This document shows positions 16,816 through 24,851 of a DNA stretch of 64,000 nucleotides, piece after piece. The position numbers and the translations under genes were made by a program. Under the pieces are notes generated by a model. That model saw only the letters and a program-made list of their open reading frames with translations, ran no database searches and was not told the DNA's origin. How positions within the stretch are numbered: the first letter of the stretch is position 1; each line of letters begins with the position of its first letter. This stretch comes from JAIBJN01 sp963847985 (GTDB lineage: Bacteria; Actinomycetota; Thermoleophilia; Gaiellales; Gaiellaceae). The DNA lies in NCBI GenBank assembly GCA_963847985.1, contig CAWKBS010000003.1, positions 124,001-188,000 of the forward strand, written 5' to 3'.

Positions 16816-19800
16816 ATGGCGGTGGCAACGGGAGAGAGGCGGATCGTCTCGGTGCTCGTCGCCGACGTCGTCGGCTCGACCGCGATCGGCGAGAAGCTCG
16901 GCCCCGAGCGCTCGAAGTTCCTGATCGACGAGGTCATGCGGATCATGACCGAGCAGGTGCGCCGCTTCGACGGCACGGTCGCCCAGCTCGTCGGCGACGA
17001 GATGCTCGCGCTCTTCGGGGTGCCGGTCTCGCACGAGGACGACGCCGAGCGCGCTCTCCGTGCGGCCCTGGCCATCCAGCGCGGCCTCGCGCAGTACGCG
17101 CAGGAGGTCGAGGCCGCGTACGGCGTTTCGCTCGCCGTCCGCATCGGCGTCAACACCGGCCCGGTCGTCGTCGGCCTCGACGGTGACGGCGACGACGGCC
17201 GCGACCCGTTCAACGCGCTCGGCGACACCGTGAACGTCGCCTCCCGCTTCCAGGAGATCGCCGGCAGCGGCGGCGTCGTCATCGGGCCGACGACGAAGCG
17301 GCAGATCGAGACGGCCTTCGAACTGGAGGAGATGGGAACGCAGGACCTGAAGGGCGTCGGCAAGCCGCTCGAGACCTTCCGCGTCACCAAGATCCTCGAG
17401 TCGGAGCCCGTCCCGCCCAGCTTCCCGCTCGTGGGCCGCGACTTCGAGCTGACGGTGCTCGAGCGCACGATGGACGCGCTCGTCGAGGGGCGCGGCGCGA
17501 TCGTCTCGATCATGGGCGAGCCCGGGATCGGCAAGACGCGGCTCGTCTGGGAGGTGCGCGACCGCTACCGCGACCGCGTGCGCTTCATCGAGGCGCGCGG
17601 CGTCTCCTACGCCCAGACCTTCCCCTACTGGCCGATCCGCGACCTGCTGCGGGAGTGGCTCGGCGTCGGCGCCTCCACCCCGGAGGCGCGCGTCCGCCTC
17701 GAGCTCAAAGCCGAGCTCGCGCACGTGCTCGGCAAGGACGAGGCCGAGGAGGCATACCCCTTCCTGGCGAACCTCGTCGGGCTCACGCTCGAGCCCGAGG
17801 CGCAGGCCACCATCCGGGAGCTGAACCGGGAGAGCATCCAGTCGCGGACCTTCGAGGTCTTCTTCGAGCTCGTCTGCAAACTCGCCGAGGAGCAGCCGCT
17901 CTGCCTCGTCTTCGAGGACCTCCACTGGGCCGACGAGGCGACGCTCGAGCTGATCGAGTCGATCCTCGGGATCACCGACGAGACGTCGGTCGCGCTCTTC
18001 TTCCTCTACCGCCCAGAGCGCGACCACAGCTCGTGGCGGCTGGGCGAGCGCGCGCGCCAGCGCTACCCGCACCGGTACCGCGAGATCGAGGTGCGCCCGC
18101 TGCCGGCCGACTCCTCGCGCGTGCTCGTCGCCCACGCGGCGGAGGGCGAGCTGCCGGAGTCCGTGGCCGAGCACCTCGCCGAGCGCTCCGGCGGCAATCC
18201 GTTCTTCCTGGAGGAAGCCCTCCGCGACCTGATCGAGCGGGGCGCGCTCCGCCGCCAGAACGGCGGCTGGCAGCTCGCCGTCGGCGTCGACGAGCTGGCG
18301 ATCCCCGCCGCCGTGCAGGGGACGCTCCAGGCGCGGCTCGACCGCCTCGACCGGCCGACGCGGGAGGTCCTCTCGCTCGCGGCCGTGATCGGGCGCACCT
18401 TCGGGCTGCCGCTCCTCGAGCGGCTCGTGCCCAAGGACGGGCTGACGCAGGCGCTCACGGAGCTCCAGCGCCTCGACCTGATCGTGGAGAAGCGGCGCCG
18501 GCCGAACCCGGAGTACCGCTTCCGTCACGGGCTCGTCCAGGAGGTCGCCTATGCGGGCCTCGTCGACTCGGTCAGGCGCAAGCTGCACAAGCGCGTCGGC
18601 GAGGCGCTGGAGGAGATCTACAGCGAGTCGCCCGAGGAGGCCTACGGGCTTCTGGCGCGGCACTTCAAGGAGGCCGAGGAGCCGGAGAAGGCGGTCGATT
18701 ACCTCCTGAAGGCGGGCGACGCGGCCCGTGCCGTGTACGCGGACCGCGAGGCGCTCGAGCACTACCGCGAGGCCCGCACCTTCCTGGCTCACCTCGGCGA
18801 CGAGCGCCGCGCGCGCGACACCCTCTTCAAGATGGCGCTCGCCTACCACCTCGCCTTCGACTTCGAGAAGGCCGAGGAGATGTACGACGAGGCGTTCAGC
18901 TGCCGCATCGGCGAGGATCCGCGCCTGCCGACGACCGAGCGCCTCGAGACCGGCTCCGGCCGGCCCGGCGTGCTCTCGCCCGGCGAGGTCTACTCGACGG
19001 AGGCCGGCTACTTCGCCGAGCTGCTCTTCCGCGGCCTCCTCATGGTCGACTCGGAGCTGAACGTGGTGCCGGCGATGGCCGACAACTTCCGCGTCTCCTC
19101 GGACGGGCTCACGTACCTCTTCCGCATCCGGGAGGACGCGCGCTGGAGCGACGGCGAGCCGCTCACCGCCGAGGACTACGCCTACGCCTGGCGACGGATG
19201 CGCGAGCAGGAGACGCGCACGGCCTTCCTGATGGAGGACGTCGAGACCGCGGAGGCGCTCGACGACCGCACGCTCGAGGTGCAGCTCCGCGAGCCGCGCA
19301 GCTACTTCCCGTACGTCCTCTGCTCGGCCTGGGCGTTCCCCTGGCCCAAGCACCGCTGCGAGGAGCTCGGCGACGAGTGGGCCAGGCCCGAGAACCTCGT
19401 CGGCAACGGCCCGTTCGTGCTCGTCGAGTACGACGACGAGCACGCCGTCCTGCGGGCGAACCCGCACTGGTCGGGCGCGCGCGGGAACGTCGGCGAGATC
19501 CGCTTCTCCTTCCATTCCAAGGGCGCGGACATGGTGGAGGAGTGGCACTCGGGCCGCTTCGACCTGCTCCACGTCTACGACCCGGTCTCGGACGAGGAGC
19601 CGCTGACGCTGAGCGACGTCGTCCCGGAGCTCGGGCTGCAGTACATCGGCTTCTGCGCCGACCGCGCGCCGTTCTCGAACGAGCTCGTCCGCAGGGCCTT
19701 CACGCACGCGGTCGACCGGGAGTTCCTCGTCTCGCACTATCCGCGATCAGGCCTCTACCGGGCTGCCACCCGCGGCGGGGCGATCCCGCCCGCGATGCCG

Positions 19801-20394
19801 GCGCACTCCCACCGCGTCGGGATCGAGTACGACCTCGAGCAGGCGCGCGCGCTCCTCGACGAGGCCGGCTACCCCGGCGGGAAAGGCCTGCCGGAGATCC
19901 GCATGGTGGTGCCGAGCTGGCTGCAGCCCGTCGAGCCGCTCGTCGAGCTGTGGAAGCCGATCGGCGCCCGCGTCGAGATCGTCACCAGCCCCGCCCACGT
20001 GGACTGGGACGTCCTCGGAGACGCGCACATGTGGTGGACGGGCTGGACGGCGGACTACCCCGATCCCGACGGCTTCTTCCGCGGCCTGCTCCTGCTTGGC
20101 AACTGGCCCTTCTACCGCGACGACGACATCCTCGAGCTGCTCGAGCGCGCCCGCTCGCTCCGTGACCAGGGCGAGCGGATGCGCCTCTACCACGAGATCG
20201 ACCACCTCTGGGTGGACGAGCACGCGGCCATCCTCCCCGTGGCCTATCCACGCTCGGTGCTCCTGCGCCGCCCGTGGGTCGAGGGCCTCTGGGCGAGCCC
20301 GCTCTCGCGGGCGCACCTGGACACCGTGGTGGTGGGGGAGCGGAGCGCCGCGGAGCCGGTGGCTTCAGCCGTTCCGGTCCCAGACGAGGCGTAG
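16816..20394 (+). CDS. Class III nucleotide cyclase - AAA/STAND ATPase - TPR - family 5 solute-binding fusion
   Basis: 1192 residues in four parts. Residues 8-190 form a class III cyclase domain with both metal-binding aspartates (Asp17 in VADVVGSTA, Asp61 in GDEMLALFG) and the transition-state pair Asn140/Arg144 (NVASR). Residues 205-590 are a predicted ATPase with Walker A GEPGIGKT (234-241), Walker B-like LCLVFEDLHWADE and winged-helix follow-up. Residues 600-690 look TPR-like. Residues 700-1175 match family 5 extracytoplasmic solute-binding proteins (ARWSDGEPLTAEDYAYAWRR, NPHWSGARGNV, AVDREFLV, YDLEQARALLDEAGYPGG). No signal peptide or membrane helix is visible, so the binding domain should be cytosolic, suggesting a ligand-sensing cyclase. 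A TATAAC box sits 7 bases before the ATG. The C-terminal residues are encoded by one copy of a 33-bp direct repeat. Confidence 0.85.
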   Translation: MAVATGERRIVSVLVADVVGSTAIGEKLGPERSKFLIDEVMRIMTEQVRRFDGTVAQLVGDEMLALFGVPVSHEDDAERALRAALAIQRGLAQYAQEVEAAYGVSLAVRIGVNTGPVVVGLDGDGDDGRDPFNALGDTVNVASRFQEIAGSGGVVIGPTTKRQIETAFELEEMGTQDLKGVGKPLETFRVTKILESEPVPPSFPLVGRDFELTVLERTMDALVEGRGAIVSIMGEPGIGKTRLVWEVRDRYRDRVRFIEARGVSYAQTFPYWPIRDLLREWLGVGASTPEARVRLELKAELAHVLGKDEAEEAYPFLANLVGLTLEPEAQATIRELNRESIQSRTFEVFFELVCKLAEEQPLCLVFEDLHWADEATLELIESILGITDETSVALFFLYRPERDHSSWRLGERARQRYPHRYREIEVRPLPADSSRVLVAHAAEGELPESVAEHLAERSGGNPFFLEEALRDLIERGALRRQNGGWQLAVGVDELAIPAAVQGTLQARLDRLDRPTREVLSLAAVIGRTFGLPLLERLVPKDGLTQALTELQRLDLIVEKRRRPNPEYRFRHGLVQEVAYAGLVDSVRRKLHKRVGEALEEIYSESPEEAYGLLARHFKEAEEPEKAVDYLLKAGDAARAVYADREALEHYREARTFLAHLGDERRARDTLFKMALAYHLAFDFEKAEEMYDEAFSCRIGEDPRLPTTERLETGSGRPGVLSPGEVYSTEAGYFAELLFRGLLMVDSELNVVPAMADNFRVSSDGLTYLFRIREDARWSDGEPLTAEDYAYAWRRMREQETRTAFLMEDVETAEALDDRTLEVQLREPRSYFPYVLCSAWAFPWPKHRCEELGDEWARPENLVGNGPFVLVEYDDEHAVLRANPHWSGARGNVGEIRFSFHSKGADMVEEWHSGRFDLLHVYDPVSDEEPLTLSDVVPELGLQYIGFCADRAPFSNELVRRAFTHAVDREFLVSHYPRSGLYRAATRGGAIPPAMPAHSHRVGIEYDLEQARALLDEAGYPGGKGLPEIRMVVPSWLQPVEPLVELWKPIGARVEIVTSPAHVDWDVLGDAHMWWTGWTADYPDPDGFFRGLLLLGNWPFYRDDDILELLERARSLRDQGERMRLYHEIDHLWVDEHAAILPVAYPRSVLLRRPWVEGLWASPLSRAHLDTVVVGERSAAEPVASAVPVPDEA

Positions 20395-20401
20395 GCCCTC
20401 G
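20369..20401. repeat. 33-bp direct repeat, left copy
   Basis: Identical to 21285-21317 except one base (32 of 33). The left copy forms the last codons and stop of the cyclase fusion gene; the right copy is the 3' end of coaX. The two copies bracket the Clp-N/HTH gene and its operator. Confidence 0.85.
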
Positions 20402-20436
20402 CCGGTCACCGGCAGCAGCGCGAATCCGTGTCCGGC

Positions 20437-20489
20437 TGCTGTCTATCTCCCTTGACAATATCCATGCTGTCTACTACTTTAGACAGCAT
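20437..20489 (+). promoter_or_regulatory. Promoter and palindromic operator of the Clp-N/HTH gene
   Basis: TTGACA (20452-20457) is followed by 17 bases and TACTTT (20475-20480), placing the transcript start at or next to the ATG at 20488. A perfect inverted repeat ATGCTGTCTA-N6-TAGACAGCAT (20464-20473 and 20480-20489) covers the -10 region and the start codon. A third half-site, TGCTGTCTA, lies at 20437-20445 before the -35. The placement suggests autorepression by the encoded HTH protein. Confidence 0.75.
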
Positions 20490-21261
20490 GACCCCTCTGG
20501 ATTCCACTGCCCTTCGCGAAGCCCGCGACTCGCGCGACCGCATGCTCGAGGCCCAGCATGAGCTCGAGCGCGCCCGGGCGGACTACGGCCACGCGATCCG
20601 GCGGCTCCACGCCGAGGGCGGCTCGCTGCGTGAGATCTCCGAGAGCCTGGGCCTCAGCCACCAGCGCGTCCACCAGATCGTGGAGGGCGACGAGGGCGGC
20701 GCTGCCCGCAGGGGCAAGCAGCGGCGCTTCGACTGGCCGTTCGCCCGCTTCACCCGCCGCGCGCGGCAGGTGATCGTCCTGGCGCAGGAGGAGGCCCAGA
20801 CGTTCGGTCACCCGCGCGCGGGCTCCGAGCATCTCCTGCTCGGGCTCGCCCGGGCGGAGGACGAGGCGACGGCCCCGGTGCTCGCCGAGGCGGGCCTGAC
20901 CGCGGACGCGATCCGTGAGCGCGTGGCGGCGCTCGAGCCCGGCGCCTCGCGGGGACGCGGAAGCTTAACGCGCGCGGCCAAGCGCGCTCTCGAGACGAGC
21001 CTCCGCGAGGCCAAGGCGCTCGGCGACAACTACATCGGCGCCGACCACATCCTCCTCGGCCTCATGGACGACGGCCGCGCGGGGGCGGTCGCGATCGTCC
21101 GCGAGCTCGGGGCCGATCCCGCGGGCCGCGAACGGCCGTCCGCGAGCGCCGCGCACAGGCCTAGCGTCGAGGACCTTTCAGCGCCTGTCGATCCGAACGA
21201 TTCCGGCGGAAAGAGCCGGGTCGGAGGCTCGTCCGTGACCCACGGGCACAGGTCGGCGTGA
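20488..21261 (+). CDS. HTH protein with double Clp N-terminal (Clp_N) domain
   Basis: 257 residues. Residues 12-65 are a helical start followed by an HTH of sigma-region-4 type (LREISESLGLSHQRVHQIV, 47-65). Residues 90-210 hold two Clp_N repeats (FTRRARQVIVLAQEEAQTFG, then GSEHLLLGLARAEDEA; AAKRALETSLREAKALGDNY, then GADHILLGLMDDGRA). The C-terminal 45 residues are polar and disordered. There is no ATPase domain, so it is not a Clp chaperone; the HTH plus substrate-recognition fold suggests a regulator that senses protein-quality or Clp adaptor signals. The start at 20488 follows from the promoter spacing. Bracketed by a 33-bp direct repeat. Confidence 0.75.
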   Translation: MTPLDSTALREARDSRDRMLEAQHELERARADYGHAIRRLHAEGGSLREISESLGLSHQRVHQIVEGDEGGAARRGKQRRFDWPFARFTRRARQVIVLAQEEAQTFGHPRAGSEHLLLGLARAEDEATAPVLAEAGLTADAIRERVAALEPGASRGRGSLTRAAKRALETSLREAKALGDNYIGADHILLGLMDDGRAGAVAIVRELGADPAGRERPSASAAHRPSVEDLSAPVDPNDSGGKSRVGGSSVTHGHRSA

Positions 21262-21277
21262 AGGGCTTCCTCGTCCA

Positions 21278-22045
21278 TCACGCGCCGTTCAGGTCCCAGA
21301 CGAGGCGTAGGCCCTCGAGGGTCAGGAACGGGTCGACCGTGTCGATCGTCTCCGCGTGGGGGGCGATCAGCTCGGCCAGGCCGCCGGTGGCGATCACGGG
21401 CGCGCTCTCGCCGATCTCGCCGCGCACGCGCCGGACGATGCCGTCCACCTGGCCGGCGAAGCCGTAGACCATCCCCGACTGGAGCCCGGCCACCGTCGTC
21501 TTCCCGATCACGGAGGCCGGCGCAGAGAAGTCGACCTTCACGAGCCTCGCCGCGCGCGCGAAGAGGGCCTCCATGGAGACCTCGATCCCGGGCGCGAGCA
21601 CGCCGCCGACGTACTCCCCGGAAGCGGAGACGATGTCGAAGTTCGTGGAGGTGCCGAAGTCGACGACGATGCAGGGCGCCCCGTACCGCTCGCGGCCGGC
21701 GACGGCGTTGGCGATCCGGTCGGGGCCCACCTCACGCGGGTCGTCGTAGACGATCGGGATGCCGGTCTTCGTCCCGGGACCGAGGACGAGCAGGATGGCC
21801 TCCGCGTAGTCGCGCGCGAACTCCTCGTAGGCGCGCACGAGCGGCGGCACCGTCGAGGCGAGGCAGACGCCGGTGACGTCCTCGAAGCCGAAATCGCGCA
21901 GCTCGAGGAGTTGTCCGACGACGACGCCGAGCTCGTCGCCCGTGCGCTCGGCCTCGGTGGCGACGCGCCAGTGCACGGCCAGCCGCTCGCCGTCGTACAA
22001 CCCGAGGACCGTCTGCGTGTTGCCGACGTCGACGGCCAGCAGCAA
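21278..22045 (-). CDS. coaX: Type III pantothenate kinase
   Basis: 255 residues. ASKHA-fold motifs: DVGNTQTVLGLYDG (phosphate 1, Asp6), GPDRIANAVAGRERYG (Asp base), VVDFGTSTNFD (phosphate 2) and GGVLAPGIEVSMEAL. Phosphorylates pantothenate, first step of CoA synthesis. Start TTG at 22045 with GGAGG 5 bases upstream. Downstream of DUF2469 and the fol genes, probably one transcript. Its 3' end is one copy of a 33-bp direct repeat. Confidence 0.94.
   Translation of the reverse strand: MLLAVDVGNTQTVLGLYDGERLAVHWRVATEAERTGDELGVVVGQLLELRDFGFEDVTGVCLASTVPPLVRAYEEFARDYAEAILLVLGPGTKTGIPIVYDDPREVGPDRIANAVAGRERYGAPCIVVDFGTSTNFDIVSASGEYVGGVLAPGIEVSMEALFARAARLVKVDFSAPASVIGKTTVAGLQSGMVYGFAGQVDGIVRRVRGEIGESAPVIATGGLAELIAPHAETIDTVDPFLTLEGLRLVWDLNGA
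21285..21317. repeat. 33-bp direct repeat, right copy (3' end of coaX)
   Basis: Second copy of the repeat at 20369-20401, 916 bp away. It encodes (on the minus strand) the end of CoaX, including LRLVWDLNG, so this copy is probably the original and the left one the duplicate. Confidence 0.85.
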
Positions 22046-22060
22046 GGTCGCCTCCGGTCT

Positions 22061-22438
22061 CTAGAGCTGCTCTTCCTCGCCGCCGAGGGTCTCGCCGAGC
22101 TTCTGGGCGAGCGCCTCCGGGGTGAGCGCGGGGCCGTCGCCCTCGCCGCGCAGCTCCTCGATCGTGACGTCGCTCGACGTGTAGACCTCGGCGCGCGGGA
22201 TGATGCGGGACGGCCGGTTCTTGTCCCAGACCCACACGTCTTCCATGGTCAGGTGGAAGAAGGGGTAGGTCGTCTGCGGCAGCACCTTCAGCTCGTGCCG
22301 GTTGCAGAGGTAGGTCGAGTCCTGCGTGACGATGCAGTAGCGGAAGAGGCTGAAGACGGCCGAGTACTCCCGCTTCAACCGGAGCTCGAGCTCTGCCTCG
22401 TATTCGTCGAGCTCGTCGAGGTGGGACATGCGCCTCAT
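22061..22438 (-). CDS. DUF2469 family protein
   Basis: 125 residues. The pattern ELDEYEAELELRLKREY, FRYCIVTQDSTYLCN, FFHLTMEDVWVWDKNRPSR and VTIEELRGEG matches the actinobacterial DUF2469 family of unknown function, usually near rnhB. Start ATG at 22438 overlaps the folK stop (ATGA); ATG 22429 is an alternative with a GAGG before it. The last 25 residues are an acidic extension. No catalytic motif is visible. Confidence 0.85.
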   Translation of the reverse strand: MRRMSHLDELDEYEAELELRLKREYSAVFSLFRYCIVTQDSTYLCNRHELKVLPQTTYPFFHLTMEDVWVWDKNRPSRIIPRAEVYTSSDVTIEELRGEGDGPALTPEALAQKLGETLGGEEEQL

Positions 22439-22900
22439 TGTAACCGTGCGCCGAGCAAGTCCCGCACGGCGCGCCCGTCGGGCAGGCGCAGGCCCGGATC
22501 CAGCTCGTGGAGCGGCTCCAGGACGAACCGCCGCTCGGCCAGACGGGGGTGCGGGACGGTCAGGCCCGGCTCCTCCACGACGCGGTCTCCGTAGAGCAGC
22601 AGGTCGAGGTCGATGGCCCGCGGGCCGTAGCGCGGCCCGTCGCCGCGGACGCGGCCCAGCTCGCGCTCGACAGCCAGGAGCCCGTCGAGAAGCTCGCGGG
22701 GCGAGAGCTCGGTCTCGACCGCGGCCACGCCGTTCAGGAACCGGGGTTGGTCGGCGTACCCGACCGGGTCGGTCTCGCGCAGCGAAGAGACGGCGACGAC
22801 CTCGACCCCCAGCGTCGGCGCCCAGCAGCTCCACGGCCCGCCGGATCGTGCCCTCGCGGTCGCCGAGGTTCGCTCCCAGCCCGACGTAGGCCCGGATCAA
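22435..22900 (-). CDS. folK: 6-hydroxymethyl-7,8-dihydropterin pyrophosphokinase, frame-broken
   Basis: The N-terminal part reads AYVGLGANLGDREGTIRRAV in one frame from a TTG at 22900 (overlapping the folB stop, TTGA). The rest reads GVEVVAVSSLRETDPVGY, QPRFLNGVAAVET and the signature GPRYGPRAIDLDLLLYGD in the next frame, ending at 22435. Joined, they make a full HPPK, which transfers pyrophosphate from ATP to the pterin in folate synthesis. The break is near 22815-22830 in a GC-rich stretch (GGGCGCCGAC). A missing base in the sequence is more likely than gene loss, since folB and folP are intact. Confidence 0.85.
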
Positions 22901-23256
22901 CGGCTGCGCTCGACGGTGGCAGCCGTGTACTCGGCCGGCTCGTCGAGCTTGACCTCGGGCTTGCGCACGCGGACGCGCACGCGCGAGACCGGAAAGCGCT
23001 GGAGGAGGTCGTCCGCGATCGTGGCCGCGAGCGCTTCGATGAGGTTGAAGCGCCGCCCGTTGCTGATCTCCCGGATCCGCGCGACGACGGCCGTGTAGTC
23101 GACGGTATCGGCGAGCTGGTCGCTGCGCACCCCGGCGTCGTGGGCCACGAGCGTGACGTCGAAGATGAAGCGCTGGCCCTCGCGCTGCTCCTCCACGAGC
23201 ACGCCGTGGAACCCGCGCAGCTCGAGGCCGCGGACATCGATGACGACCTCGCTCAT
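22897..23256 (-). CDS. folB: Dihydroneopterin aldolase
   Basis: 119 residues. Typical features: LELRGFHGVLVEEQREGQRF with the pterin-binding Glu, VDYTAVVARIREI, LIEALAATIADDLL and VRKPEVKLDEP. Cleaves dihydroneopterin to the hydroxymethyl pterin used by FolK. ATG at 23256 overlaps the folP stop (ATGA); the stop overlaps the folK TTG start. Confidence 0.93.
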   Translation of the reverse strand: MSEVVIDVRGLELRGFHGVLVEEQREGQRFIFDVTLVAHDAGVRSDQLADTVDYTAVVARIREISNGRRFNLIEALAATIADDLLQRFPVSRVRVRVRKPEVKLDEPAEYTAATVERSR

Positions 23257-24071
23257 CGCGCGACCACCGCCCCGGCGGCCGCCAGCGCCTCGACGTGTGG
23301 GCGAACGTCGTGGACGCGGAAGAGCGACGCGCCCCGCTCGAAGGCGAGCACGGCCACGGCGACACCTGCGGCAACGGGCCCGGTCAGGGCGTCCGGGTCG
23401 CCGAGCAGCCGGCCAAGGAAGCGCTTCCGCGAGGCGCCGACGAGCACCGGCCGGCCGAGCGCGACGAGCTCGTCCAGGCGCGCGAGCAGCTCGAGGTTGT
23501 GCTCCACCGTCTTGCCGAAACCGATTCCGGGATCGAGGCAGACGTGCTCCTCCGGGATCCCCGCCTCGACCGCGAAGGCGAGTCGCTCCTCCAGGAACGC
23601 TTTCACCTCCGAGACGACGTCGTCGTAGCGCGGGTCGTCCTGCATCGTCCGCGGCTCACCCAGCATGTGCATGAGGCAGAGGTAGGCCCCGCCGTCGGCC
23701 ACGACGCCGGCCAGCTCTGGCTCGCCCCGCAGCGCCGTGACGTCGTTGACCAGGACGGCGCCCAGCTCGAGCGCGCGCCGTGCGACCGCCGCCTTCGAGG
23801 TGTCCACGGAAACCGGGAGACCCTGGAGGTGCTCGAGCACCGGCTCGATGCGGGCGAGCTCCTCCTCGGCGGAGACTCCGTCCGAGCCCGGCCGCGTGGA
23901 CTCACCGCCGATGTCGACGAGCGCGGCACCCTCCTCGAGGTACCCCTGCGCGAGCGCGACGGCCGCTTCGGGCCGCAGAAAGCGCCCGCCGTCCGAGAAG
24001 GAGTCCGGCGTGACGTTCACGACCCCGACGACTGCGGGCCGGGGCAGGGCCTGCTCCAGCGGGGGTCGCAC
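23253..24071 (-). CDS. folP: Dihydropteroate synthase
   Basis: 272 residues. All DHPS motifs are present: GVVNVTPDSFSDGGRF, DIGGESTRPGSDGV, VSVDTSKAAVARRA, VNDVTALRG, CLDPGIGFGKTVEHN, VGASRKRFLGRLL and the end motif FRVHDV. Joins the pterin to p-aminobenzoate; target of sulfonamides. Start GTG at 24071 is 6 bases after a TACGGT box that overlaps the -10 of the divergent phosphatase gene. Leads folP-folB-folK-DUF2469-coaX; no folE is present in the window. Confidence 0.95.
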   Translation of the reverse strand: MRPPLEQALPRPAVVGVVNVTPDSFSDGGRFLRPEAAVALAQGYLEEGAALVDIGGESTRPGSDGVSAEEELARIEPVLEHLQGLPVSVDTSKAAVARRALELGAVLVNDVTALRGEPELAGVVADGGAYLCLMHMLGEPRTMQDDPRYDDVVSEVKAFLEERLAFAVEAGIPEEHVCLDPGIGFGKTVEHNLELLARLDELVALGRPVLVGASRKRFLGRLLGDPDALTGPVAAGVAVAVLAFERGASLFRVHDVRPHVEALAAAGAVVAR

Positions 24072-24077
24072 GTGGCA

Positions 24078-24087
24078 ACCGTATCCT
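24078..24087. promoter_or_regulatory. Overlapping divergent -10 boxes (folP / cpsB-type phosphatase)
   Basis: The decamer ACCGTATCCT gives TATCCT on the plus strand (8 bases before GTG 24096) and TACGGT on the minus strand (6 bases before GTG 24071). The identical decamer recurs at 43440-43449. Confidence 0.55.
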
Positions 24088-24095
24088 ACGGGGCC

Positions 24096-24851
24096 GTGAT
24101 CGACCTCCACTCCCACATCCTCCCCGGGCTCGACGACGGCTCGCGCACGCTCGAGGACGCGCGCGAGCTGGCACGCAGGGCGGCCGCGGACGGCGTGACC
24201 GCGATCGCGGCGACACCCCACGTGCGCGCGGACTACCCGACGCGGCCGGAGGAGATGGAGCGCGGCGTGCTCGGGCTCCGCGAGGACTTCGTGGAGCAGG
24301 GCATCCCGGTCGAGGTGCTCCACGGCGGCGAGATCGACCTCGGCCGGCTCGGCTCCCTCGACGACGACCACCTGCGCCGCTTCTCGCTCGCGCGCTCGGA
24401 GCGCTATCTCCTGCTGGAGTTCCCGTACACCGGCTGGCCGTCCGGGCTGGAGGAGACCGTGTACGGCCTCGGGCTGCGCGGGCTCACCCCGCTCCTGGCC
24501 CATCCGGAGCGGAACCGCGAGGTGCAGGCCGACCCCGGCCGGCTCGCGGAGGCCGTGCGCCTGGGGGCGCTCGTCCAGCTGACCGCGGCCTCGCTGGACG
24601 GGCGCATCGGCCGCTCGTCCCAACGAGCTGCCGAGCGGCTCCTCGCAGCCGGCCTGGCGCACGTGCTCGCCAGCGACGCGCACACGCCGGAGATCCGCGA
24701 GGCCGGCCTGGCCGCGGCGGCGGAGGCGGTCGGCGACGACCGGCTGGCCGCCTACCTCACCGCGGAGGCCCCGGCCGCGATCGTGGCCGGCGAGGCCGTC
24801 GCGCCGCCCCCGAAGTCCGCGCGGCGGCGACGGCGCTTCCTCCCGTTCTAG
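24096..24851 (+). CDS. PHP-family protein-tyrosine phosphatase (CpsB/CapC/YwqE type)
   Basis: 251 residues. Metal-binding PHP motifs: DLHSHILPGLDDGSRT at the start, AATPHVRADYPTRPEEM, VLHGGEIDLG, LLAHPERNREV and ASDAHTPEIR. These manganese-dependent phosphatases dephosphorylate BY-kinases of capsule systems, so the likely partner is the Wzz-BY-kinase at 8093-9451, about 15 kb away. The basic C-terminus (KSARRRRRF) may bind membrane or kinase. The GTG start lies 8 bases after a TATCCT box; probably leaderless. Confidence 0.88.
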   Translation: MIDLHSHILPGLDDGSRTLEDARELARRAAADGVTAIAATPHVRADYPTRPEEMERGVLGLREDFVEQGIPVEVLHGGEIDLGRLGSLDDDHLRRFSLARSERYLLLEFPYTGWPSGLEETVYGLGLRGLTPLLAHPERNREVQADPGRLAEAVRLGALVQLTAASLDGRIGRSSQRAAERLLAAGLAHVLASDAHTPEIREAGLAAAAEAVGDDRLAAYLTAEAPAAIVAGEAVAPPPKSARRRRRFLPF

